Shown here: one piece after another, positions 35,492 through 42,524 of the stretch | Layout: each line of letters starts with the position of its first letter | Position numbering within the stretch: position 1 is the first letter of the stretch | Assembly: GCA_040905185.1 (NCBI GenBank) | Contig: JBBDRZ010000003.1 | Location: 310,001-374,000 of the forward strand | DNA: 64,000 nt | Reading direction: 5' to 3' | Origin: DASTEQ01 sp040905185 | GTDB taxonomy: Bacteria; Chloroflexota; Limnocylindria; QHBO01 | Program-made: the position numbers and the translations under genes | The notes under the pieces: model-generated | Told to the model about the DNA's origin: nothing | The model's database searches: none | What the model saw: the letters and a program-made list of their open reading frames with translations, nothing else

Positions 35492-36333
35492 CCGGCTCAT
35501 CCACTAGATACGCGATGGCTTGGGAAAGCGTTATCGAGCACCCGCGGGCGGACCGCACGGGTAAGCCGCGCGAGAGTGGCACAACCTTCGTGTCTGTCAA
35601 AGGGATCGGCCTTGGGGCGCTTCGAGACATGGTCGAGGTCGCTGGGCCATACATCGACCGGGTGAAGCTCGCATTCGCATCAACCGTTCTATATGACGTC
35701 GACTTCGTTAGACGTGTCACCGCGCTGATGAGGGACCACAGCATTGACGTGAATCCTGGCGGCACATGTGGCGAGATTGCCCTGCACCAGGGCCGCTACG
35801 CGGAATTCCTCTTACGAGCACGCGAACTCGGTTTCAGCACCATAGAGGTTTCCGACGGAACGATCCCGATGGACGACAAGCGCCGAAGTCAGTGCATCTA
35901 TGCAGCCATCGGCGCGGGCTTCCGCGTTGTCTCCGAGGTAGGCAGCAAGGTGCGCAGTAGGCAACTTGGGCTACCGGAAGTCGTTCGACAGATCGAGCGA
36001 GATATCTCGTTCGGCGTTTCTACGGTCATCATCGAGTCGCGAGCCACGGCGCTAGGAGTCGGGGTCTTTGACGAAGCCGGAAACATCCGGGACGACTATG
36101 TGGATTACATCACGGCGCGGACGGACCCGACCAGTCTGACCTGGGAAGCGCCTACACCTTCGGCTCAAATCTACTTTGTAAGTCGCTTCGGACCGAACGT
36201 GAATATCGGGAATGTCGGGCCCACAGACGTAATTTCGCTTGAAGCGCAAAGGCGTGGGCTCCGATCTGACACTCTCCGTCTCATGCTCGAAGGTCACCCT
36301 GATGCTTCCGACACAGTCGAACCTACGCATTAG
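35488..36333 (+). CDS. ComA-like (phosphosulfolactate synthase family) protein
   Basis: A 281-residue TIM-barrel protein carrying the whole ComA signature: RADRTGKPRESGTTFVSVKG, IDRVKLAFASTVLY, VNPGGTCGEIALHQG, FSTIEVSDGTIPM, FRVVSEVGSK, VIIESRATALGVGVFDEAGN, RFGPNVNIGNVGPTDVI and LEAQRRGLRSDTL. ComA joins sulfite and PEP into 2-phospho-3-sulfolactate in coenzyme M synthesis; family members also include YitD and the plant heat-stress protein HSA32, whose chemistry is unclear. No other coenzyme M gene is present. The four-base overlap with a PK-like gene, plus a putative sulfite exporter in the island, makes reverse, sulfite-releasing use plausible. This is inference. Confidence 0.85.
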   Translation: MTGSSTRYAMAWESVIEHPRADRTGKPRESGTTFVSVKGIGLGALRDMVEVAGPYIDRVKLAFASTVLYDVDFVRRVTALMRDHSIDVNPGGTCGEIALHQGRYAEFLLRARELGFSTIEVSDGTIPMDDKRRSQCIYAAIGAGFRVVSEVGSKVRSRQLGLPEVVRQIERDISFGVSTVIIESRATALGVGVFDEAGNIRDDYVDYITARTDPTSLTWEAPTPSAQIYFVSRFGPNVNIGNVGPTDVISLEAQRRGLRSDTLRLMLEGHPDASDTVEPTH

Positions 36334-37222
36334 CTCGCCAGTGTCATCTAAGACCACGCCAGAGCTTGCGAGGGGATTTGCTTTGACCCCAGCGGGCCGC
36401 ATCCACTATGCCTCCGCGGGCCACGGTACTCCCGTGGTGCTTCTCCACATGTCTCCTCGATCCTGGACGGCGTACCGCCGAGTAATCCCAATCTTGGCCA
36501 GATCTCATCACGTGATCGCCATGGACACGCTCGGATTCGGCGACTCGGACGATCCGCCACGGTCATTCGGAATACCGGACTACGCGTCGAGCGTAGTCGG
36601 CTTGATGGATTCAATCGGTGTCGACAGAGCACACATTTGGGGATCCATGACCGGATCAAGAATTGCGTCGGAGCTTGCCGCGGGGTGGCCGGAGAGGGTT
36701 CGCAAGCTCGTCCTGATGGGATTCCCCTTGTTTGCCGGCCGCGAACAGCAACGAGCGCGCATTGAGACAGCGAAGGAGGAGCAATGGTGGGTGCCTCGCG
36801 AGGATGGATCGCATCTATTGCGGATGTGGCAACACGCCCTCTACGGATTCGGGAAGGACATACCAGTAGCACTGGCTCCCACTGAGATTGACCCGATCGG
36901 GTGGCAGTACGCTTTGGATTACATAGCCGACGGCGTCCGTGCAGGTGACGGGTATCTGCGGGCGGCGCTGACTGTCTACGAGCACGACCCGAGGCCGGCC
37001 CTTCGGAAAATTACGGCCCCGACGCTGGTCATCGGTCTCGCCGGCGAGCGGATGCGCGAACACATCGCCGGAATTGGACGGGCGCAGGCAGTGGGCGCTC
37101 TAATTGAGGATAGTCGGGTGGTACTTCTGGAATCCCCTCAGGCCGATTGCAGGGCGACTTACTACCTCGCCGAATCCCTCGTGGAACTCACGCGGACATT
37201 CTTCGAAGATCCCGACAGCTGA
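36302..37222 (+). CDS. Alpha/beta-hydrolase-fold protein with degenerate nucleophile elbow
   Basis: A 306-residue alpha/beta-hydrolase starting at ATG 36302, overlapping the ComA-like 3' end by 32 bp. Visible are the oxyanion-hole strand VVLLHMSPRSWTAYRRVIPIL, HVIAMDTLGFGDSDDP and the elbow AHIWGSMTGSRIASELA. The elbow reads G-S-M-T-G where the fold needs small-x-nucleophile-x-small, so the nucleophile position holds Met rather than Ser, Cys or Asp. The protein may be non-hydrolytic, a lyase/decarboxylase-like variant, or use another residue. It ends the main operon and is convergent with the acetamidase gene 48 bp away. Confidence 0.75.
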   Translation: MLPTQSNLRISSPVSSKTTPELARGFALTPAGRIHYASAGHGTPVVLLHMSPRSWTAYRRVIPILARSHHVIAMDTLGFGDSDDPPRSFGIPDYASSVVGLMDSIGVDRAHIWGSMTGSRIASELAAGWPERVRKLVLMGFPLFAGREQQRARIETAKEEQWWVPREDGSHLLRMWQHALYGFGKDIPVALAPTEIDPIGWQYALDYIADGVRAGDGYLRAALTVYEHDPRPALRKITAPTLVIGLAGERMREHIAGIGRAQAVGALIEDSRVVLLESPQADCRATYYLAESLVELTRTFFEDPDS

Positions 37223-37270
37223 TGCGCCGCGTGATTTCATTGAGTGTGTGCCGAGCGCGGCTGATCGCCG

Positions 37271-38398
37271 TTAGGCATCAGCGAAGATCCCCAATGGCAA
37301 GTGCGCTGAAACGATGGCGTTGGGGGCGTTCAGGAGCTGACTGATTCTCAAATCCACTGCGACGCTCACAAGGACATAAGCTTGATAGTCCGAGTAGCCG
37401 CGTTCCGCCGTGAGGTAGCCGAGCATCTCATCAATGGCGGACGTGGCTGCCAGATTAAGGTCCAGATACTCGTTCTTCCCTTCGGGTGAAATCGGAAATC
37501 CGAGGGTCGAGTAGTACTCGAGCCTGGAGGGGGGAACCCGCGCCGCGCGGCTGAATTGTATGACGGGGTTCCGGGACCTCCAGCGGACCTCGTGCTCTTT
37601 TCTCAGCCCCACACGGAGCGTTGCCGTGGCGCTCGTCTCAATAGCCACGCCGCAGCTCTCGCCGTCACCTTGAGCCATGTGCGGATCGCCAACCGAAAGC
37701 AGGGCACCCGGCACGTCCACTGGAAGGATGAGTCTCGCGCCCTCCGTCAGCTCCTTAACATCTAGGTTGCCGCCAGTTTCTCGGGGCGGCCGCGTCCGCA
37801 GACCGTCCTTGGCTGTTCCAGGTATCGCCCCTTCCGGATTGGGGAGCCGCACTGGGAATCCTCGGTCAGCGAGCTCGCGCTCCCTCCTGAGCATCACGGC
37901 GAGTCTTTCGTGAGACGGGGCTACACCTACCAGCCCGAGAAAGGGGTCCGCTGGAATCGCAACTCCGGGAATATCAGGTGATCGAGCCAGGCCTTCCTCG
38001 AGCCGCCACTTCACTAGGTACGGACTGGCGAAGCGTGGGCCGAATAGTCCCCCCATATGAGACCCAGGTTTGTTCGGGATAACGCATGTGACGCCGAAGG
38101 TCGAAGGTTCAATTGAGACAACGTCAATGACGAGCAAGTCGCCCGGCTCGGCGCCCTCGACGTAGATCGGACCGGTCATAGGATGTGTGCGGAGCAGGTC
38201 AATAGACTCGACATCTGCGACGCTGCTGGACGGCCCGATCTGCCCGTCCAGCCCGTCCCACAGACTGAGCGCTACGGTGTCTGTGGGCATGATGGACACA
38301 ACCGGAGGGATATCGGGGTGCCAGCGATTGTGACCGGGACCGCCGCCAGCTGAGAGGGGTTGTCCGGTGTCGAATAGCAGGGACCGCAGTGTGGACAG
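37271..38398 (-). CDS. Acetamidase/formamidase-family amidohydrolase with probable CTG start
   Basis: FmdA-family enzymes hydrolyse short amides to an acid and ammonia. Family segments are PGHNRWHPDIPPVVSI at the N terminus, VEGAEPGDLLVIDVVSIEP, IPNKPGSHMGGLFGP, GVAPSHERLAVM, GGNLDVKELTEGARLILPV, LLSVGDPHMAQGDGESCG and SVAVDLRISQLLNAPN. The conserved HNRWHPDIPP stretch lies upstream of the first GTG/ATG codons near 38299, so those cannot be the start. In frame, a GGAGGT at 38404-38409 is five bases from CTG 38396-38398, giving 375 residues. It is the last gene of the leftward ABC-transporter operon, so the imported compound is probably an amide or yields one. Confidence 0.82.
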   Translation of the reverse strand: MSTLRSLLFDTGQPLSAGGGPGHNRWHPDIPPVVSIMPTDTVALSLWDGLDGQIGPSSSVADVESIDLLRTHPMTGPIYVEGAEPGDLLVIDVVSIEPSTFGVTCVIPNKPGSHMGGLFGPRFASPYLVKWRLEEGLARSPDIPGVAIPADPFLGLVGVAPSHERLAVMLRRERELADRGFPVRLPNPEGAIPGTAKDGLRTRPPRETGGNLDVKELTEGARLILPVDVPGALLSVGDPHMAQGDGESCGVAIETSATATLRVGLRKEHEVRWRSRNPVIQFSRAARVPPSRLEYYSTLGFPISPEGKNEYLDLNLAATSAIDEMLGYLTAERGYSDYQAYVLVSVAVDLRISQLLNAPNAIVSAHLPLGIFADA

Positions 38399-38409
38399 TT
38401 TTTACCTCC
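38396..38409 (-). promoter_or_regulatory. Strong ribosome binding site preceding a CTG start codon
   Basis: GGAGGT, then AAAAA, then CTG in the acetamidase frame. No ATG, GTG or TTG lies between this site and the conserved N-terminal motif, so the site decides the start. Confidence 0.55.
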
Positions 38410-38468
38410 GCGCTTCTGCGGCCGCGCCCTTGATGGGGCCCGCAAGGCCAGAGAGGCCCTTAGAGGAC

Positions 38469-38493
38469 GCGGCCGGCGTTGGACGCCGGCCGC
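38469..38493 (-). other. Perfect 10-bp stem, 5-nt loop hairpin between the solute-binding-protein and acetamidase genes
   Basis: gcggccggcg, loop ttgga, cgccggccgc. It lies 9 bp after the solute-binding-protein stop, in the middle of the operon. There is no T-run, so it is more likely an mRNA-stabilising or partial-attenuation hairpin than an intrinsic terminator. Confidence 0.65.
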
Positions 38494-38502
38494 GCAGACG
38501 AA

Positions 38503-39624
38503 CTACTCGCCGAACGGCGGGACCTCATCGCAGTCGCGAGAAACATCCACCTCGCCTACTTCCTCCAATGCTGCCCGCAAGGCCGTGTCGTCGTAGCCTT
38601 GGTCTTCGGGAATCGATTCAACCAACCCATTGTCCAAGAACCACGCGTTATGTTCGTTGATGTTTTCGACATCGACTTCCCCGTTGGGGGAAGTCCATGC
38701 CCATTGATCGGTGCCGTAAAGAGCGTCCAGCACACCGCGCTCCACCTGGGTCCACTTTGCGATGATGTCAAGCACTTCCTCTTTGTTGGCCGGATCTTGG
38801 AGGTACCTGACACCCAGAAGCGTTGCGGCTAGCCAATTCGCAGCGACGTCACCGCCTTCCCGCTCGAGGAAGGCCGTCGAGGACCCATACAGGCCAATCT
38901 CCATATCGGGAACCAGCTCATGCATGGGGATGACCACCTGAGCGATGTTGTTTAGTACGGCATGCGCCACAAATGGCTGAACCATTACCGCGTAGTCAAT
39001 AGCTCCCGTTTGGAGTGCGGTCAACGAATCTTGATCACTCAGAATGGCAACTTCTTCAAGATCATCCTCGGTCAATCCCTCCTGCTCCAACATCAGTTGC
39101 AGCCAATAATCTCGCCCAGTGCCTCGAGCGGTGACGCTGACGGTCCGGCCTTCCAGGTCGGCAGTCGATTGAAGGCCCTGATCCCACAACTGCTGGCTGA
39201 CGACTAGCGCTGCATCGGACGAGCAGGTGTAGCGAAGTCGGCTGGCGATGGCTCGGACGTTGAGGCCCGAGTTCAGCGCGTTTGACCATGCGGCGCCAGC
39301 GCCGAGGGCGGCGTTGACATCAAGGTCCCCCTGAGACATCAGCCCCAGAACATCCACTCCGCTACGGATTGACGTGTAGACGTTCGTGATGCCCCGTTCA
39401 CTGTAGTAGCCAAGGTCCTCGGCGACGAACATCGGTCCGGCGGAAAGGATTGGCTGATAGGCGACCGTCACGCCGACAGGTCCCGCCGCTTCCGACTCGG
39501 CTGGGGCCGACGCCGAGATCGACTCACTCGGGACGATGGACTCCGTTGGGCTTGCGGACTCGGTAGAGCAAGATGCAAGTCCAGTGGTAAGGATTACGAA
39601 CAGGATGCTGATCATTCTCGTCAT
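38503..39624 (-). CDS. ABC-transporter solute-binding lipoprotein (SsuA/NMT1/THI5-like)
   Basis: A 373-residue lipoprotein starting at ATG 39624 after GGAGGG. The signal peptide ends in the lipobox LASC at Cys19, followed by a Ser/Glu/Pro-rich linker. The mature domain shows YQPILSAGPMFVAEDLGYYSERG, GQGDLDVNAALGAG-like spacing (SQGDLDVNAALGAG) and ALQTGAIDYAVMVQPFVAHAV, the type II fold of aliphatic sulfonate/nitrate/thiamine-precursor binding proteins. Ligands of this family are small anionic or heteroaromatic compounds. With permease and ATPase just upstream it forms a complete importer. A sulfonate ligand would match the ComA-like gene; this is inference. Confidence 0.88.
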   Translation of the reverse strand: MTRMISILFVILTTGLASCSTESASPTESIVPSESISASAPAESEAAGPVGVTVAYQPILSAGPMFVAEDLGYYSERGITNVYTSIRSGVDVLGLMSQGDLDVNAALGAGAAWSNALNSGLNVRAIASRLRYTCSSDAALVVSQQLWDQGLQSTADLEGRTVSVTARGTGRDYWLQLMLEQEGLTEDDLEEVAILSDQDSLTALQTGAIDYAVMVQPFVAHAVLNNIAQVVIPMHELVPDMEIGLYGSSTAFLEREGGDVAANWLAATLLGVRYLQDPANKEEVLDIIAKWTQVERGVLDALYGTDQWAWTSPNGEVDVENINEHNAWFLDNGLVESIPEDQGYDDTALRAALEEVGEVDVSRDCDEVPPFGE

Positions 39625-39711
39625 CCCGGATACACCCTCCTCATGCACTCAAGTCGAGTACTGCAAATTACGCAGTAGGCTCAATCAACCTGCGGGGCGT
39701 CGCATAGGCGG

Positions 39712-40569
39712 CTACTCCTGCTGGGTGCTCTGACTTGCCCAAGGGAAGAACCGTTCCTGCGCCCAGATCATCAACGTCGTGAGCCCGAAGCCTAAGAGCA
39801 CGATGATGAGAAGCGTTCCGTACATGTTGTTGATCTGGTAGACCTGCCAGTAGAGCCAGGTCTGGGCACCGATTCCGCTGGACGTGGCCACAAACTCTCC
39901 TGCGATCGTGCCTAGGACCGCCATTCCTAGGCCTAAACGCAGTCCTGAGAAGATTGCCGGCATTGCGCCGGGCAAGATGACCTTTGTGAGGAGCTGCGCC
40001 TCTGAAGCGCCCATGTTTCTCGCCATACGGACGAGCAACTCGTCGGTCTGAATGACCCCGTAGTAAGTGTTTATAACCGTCGGGAAAAAGCAGCTGAGCG
40101 TAGCGAGAGCGATGATCGGGGGCGACCCTAGCCCAAAGATCACGAGCAGGAGCGGCAGGACAGCGATCTTCGGTATTGGATAGATGAACCGTATCAGTGG
40201 CTCAAAGGTTAGCCGCATTAGTCGGAATCTACCCATTAATAGTCCCAACAGGACGCCCGAGACTCCGCCTATGACAAAACCCAACAGGATGCGGTGCATG
40301 GTCGCCGCGACGCCTGCGACCGCCTCACCTTCCGTAATCAGGCGCCAACTCGCGGCCACGATGGTCGTAGGAGCTGGGAAAAACACGCGATCGATGACCC
40401 CAATAGCTGAACCAAATTCCCAGAGGGCGAGGGTCAGTGCTATGGGGATGGCGGTAGCGATAGGGAGCGACGGACCAGCGCGCCTTCTCCTTCGTTCGCT
40501 GGAGGTTCTTGAAACCGCCTCGACACCGACGCTGGGAGCGCCCAACTGCGGACGCGGTTCGGTACTCAT
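39712..40569 (-). CDS. ABC-transporter permease (SsuC/TauC-like)
   Basis: A 285-residue inner-membrane subunit with about six transmembrane helices (first at residues about 33-53). The coupling-helix signature reads LVRMARNMGASEAQLLTKVILPGAMPAIFSGLRLGLGMAVLG, matching the EAA loop of sulfonate/nitrate/taurine permeases; flanking family segments are YPIPKIAVLPLLLVIFGLG and the C-terminal LLGFGLTTLMIWAQERFFPW. The start overlaps the ATPase stop by four bases. It pairs with the binding lipoprotein encoded 63 bp downstream. Confidence 0.92.
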   Translation of the reverse strand: MSTEPRPQLGAPSVGVEAVSRTSSERRRRRAGPSLPIATAIPIALTLALWEFGSAIGVIDRVFFPAPTTIVAASWRLITEGEAVAGVAATMHRILLGFVIGGVSGVLLGLLMGRFRLMRLTFEPLIRFIYPIPKIAVLPLLLVIFGLGSPPIIALATLSCFFPTVINTYYGVIQTDELLVRMARNMGASEAQLLTKVILPGAMPAIFSGLRLGLGMAVLGTIAGEFVATSSGIGAQTWLYWQVYQINNMYGTLLIIVLLGFGLTTLMIWAQERFFPWASQSTQQE

Positions 40570-41342
40570 CCAGCGACCTCCGCCGTCGACCCTTGGTTCT
40601 TGAGCAACGCCCAGACGTGAAGCTTGAGATCTGCGAAACGGGGGTCTCTCTCGACTTCAGCGTCCCGTGGCCGCGCAAAGGGGACTCGGATTTCCTCCAG
40701 CACCAGCGAAGGGCGTCCGGATAGAACGATGACTCGATCACCGAGTAGGAGCGCCTCGTCGATGCTGTGTGTGATGAACACGACCGTCTTCATGTCCCTC
40801 GCCCACAGTGCCAACAGTTCGCCTTGCAGAATTTGGCGAGTTTGAGCGTCGACGGCGGCGAATGGCTCGTCCATCAACAACACCTCCGGGTCGCTGGTAA
40901 GCGCCCGGGCCAGTCCTACGCGTTGCTTCATGCCGCCGGATAGTTGATAAGGATGCTTGCGCTCAAAGCCAGTAATTCCCATTAGTTCGAGGAACGCTCG
41001 TCCACGCGCGTACCGCTCGACCTTTGGCATGCCCTTCAGTTCCAGGCCGAAGGAGACGTTGTCGATGACGGTGCGCCAAGGAATTAGCGCGTAGTCTTGC
41101 CACACAACTGCCGTTAGCGGACGATCCGCTTCTCGTTTGCCGAGGAACCGGACAACCCCGGAATCCGGCCGAAGCAGGCCCGCGATGAGGCTGAGGAGGG
41201 TCGTCTTACCGCATCCGCTGGGCCCGACGATGCATAGGAATTCCCCATCCTCCACTCCGAACGACAGTCCGTTGGTGACCTCGATCGGAGTCTCGGACTG
41301 AGACTGATAGGTCTTGGAAATGCCGTCGACTTCGATGCGCAA
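40566..41342 (-). CDS. ABC-transporter ATP-binding protein (SsuB/TauB-like)
   Basis: A 258-residue ATPase with Walker A GPSGCGKTTLL (residues 40-50), Q-loop WQDYALIPW, signature LSGGMKQRVGLARAL, Walker B VLLMDEPFAAVD and the H-loop VFITHSIDEALLLGD. The PWRTVIDNV and KHPYQLSGG segments are typical of nitrate/sulfonate/taurine ATPases. The start is TTG at 41342 with GAGGT eight bases upstream. Thirty bases separate it from the HPr-kinase-like gene that leads the operon. Confidence 0.93.
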   Translation of the reverse strand: MRIEVDGISKTYQSQSETPIEVTNGLSFGVEDGEFLCIVGPSGCGKTTLLSLIAGLLRPDSGVVRFLGKREADRPLTAVVWQDYALIPWRTVIDNVSFGLELKGMPKVERYARGRAFLELMGITGFERKHPYQLSGGMKQRVGLARALTSDPEVLLMDEPFAAVDAQTRQILQGELLALWARDMKTVVFITHSIDEALLLGDRVIVLSGRPSLVLEEIRVPFARPRDAEVERDPRFADLKLHVWALLKNQGSTAEVAG

Positions 41343-41372
41343 CCTTCAAGACCTCAGGCAGACTCGGCGAAG

Positions 41373-42401
41373 CTAGACCAGGTCCCGGAGACAATCTCTC
41401 CGTCCACCGAACAGCGTCCAGGCGGAATCCAGGGCCTCGCTGCGCACGAGTTGCCGCACGAGATCCCATCGCCGCAATGGCGAATCTGGAAGCTCGGCGG
41501 TTGGTACTGGAAACTGGCCCCAGTACACCCTTGGTCTCACCAGCATTTCGCTTGCACTTTCGTACAGCCTCGTTGCGAGACTGCCCTGGTCGCCAATCCT
41601 CGACAGGTGCCGGCTGCGTCGCCCTCCCTCGATTCTGGGGAAAACGACCCTCAAACGGGCACCGGAAATGACTGTCTGGGGAGCAGCAAACTTCTCGAGG
41701 GAAACACAAACCTTCTGCCTCCCGCCATCTGGAGCGACTCTGGACGTTCCCACAAGCTCCTGTGGGATTGAGTCAATGCGAATGTTGTCGTGAAGGCTTC
41801 CGCGCAGCACGTCGACGGTGTCCCCCGCTATTCGCAGGTGCGCCATCTCGGTAGATACAAGCCGCATACCGCGGTTCAGCAATCCCTCAAGCACGATGTC
41901 CGTCTTGCCAGCGCCTGCCGTCCCAGCGGCGATCACCACGGACGAGCAGTCCGGCGTGGCTAGCACTGCTGCATGAAGGCTGAGCGTTGAGTGATGCCGC
42001 TCAAGGGCAAAGTACACCGCCCTGGACGCTAGTCCTGCGTTCCCAAAGAGCGTGTAGCGCGGATCTGGAGCTCGCTCTTCCAAAATCTCCAGCGCTCCAG
42101 AGACAGTTACCTTCGTGTCCGACCAGGTCAAATTCGGAGCGCCATCCTTTGAGATGAGATCGACCGTGAATTCGCCCACGCCGTCACGCGTGACAGCCGG
42201 CGCCGGCAGCGCCGCCAAGAACGACCAGGGAGCAAGTTCTGTGCCTGGGTCTGGGGCGAGAGAGCGTTCTGCTCGAGTCAGCAACCCTTCGTGCGTCGCT
42301 CTGACACGGACGGACGTCCCTAGGAGGTTAAGGCTTCGTCCGGCGACGAAACTCGTCGTCCCAGTCGCTGGCGTCCCGGCCGTCAGGGCTTCTGTTGCCA
42401 A
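41373..42401 (-). CDS. HPr-kinase/phosphorylase C-terminal-like P-loop protein
   Basis: A 342-residue protein starting with TTG at 42401. The N-terminal half has no recognisable motif. Residues about 140-330 resemble the HprK P-loop fold: STLSLHAAVLATPDCSSVVIAAG, then Walker A AGTAGAGKTD (160-168), and MRLVSTEMAHLRIAGDTVDVLRG. No HPr or PTS gene is near, so a classical catabolite-repression role is unlikely. HprK-like P-loop proteins occur as stand-alone kinases of unknown targets. Its place as first gene of the importer operon suggests a role tied to uptake or to a small-molecule phosphotransfer; not proven. Confidence 0.65.
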   Translation of the reverse strand: MATEALTAGTPATGTTSFVAGRSLNLLGTSVRVRATHEGLLTRAERSLAPDPGTELAPWSFLAALPAPAVTRDGVGEFTVDLISKDGAPNLTWSDTKVTVSGALEILEERAPDPRYTLFGNAGLASRAVYFALERHHSTLSLHAAVLATPDCSSVVIAAGTAGAGKTDIVLEGLLNRGMRLVSTEMAHLRIAGDTVDVLRGSLHDNIRIDSIPQELVGTSRVAPDGGRQKVCVSLEKFAAPQTVISGARLRVVFPRIEGGRRSRHLSRIGDQGSLATRLYESASEMLVRPRVYWGQFPVPTAELPDSPLRRWDLVRQLVRSEALDSAWTLFGGRRDCLRDLV

Positions 42402-42432
42402 TATGGCACCACCAATTGCTATACTGATAACG

Positions 42433-42461
42433 ACTCTACCCGGGGTTTAAGGGCGTGTCAA
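42433..42461 (-). promoter_or_regulatory. Predicted sigma-70-like promoter of the HprK-like/ABC/acetamidase operon
   Basis: On the minus strand TTGACA (42461-42456), a 17 bp spacer and TAGAGT (42438-42433). Predicted start near 42426, leaving about 25 bases before the TTG start codon. A weaker rightward candidate (TTGCCA 42395-42400, 19 bp spacer, TATACT 42420-42425) points at the YeiH gene. Confidence 0.6.
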
Positions 42462-42524
42462 GGTAGGAGATCTGGCCGTGACGGCCTAGGTAGCGCCTCA
42501 CGCGAGACTCGAGGTCGGAACAGA

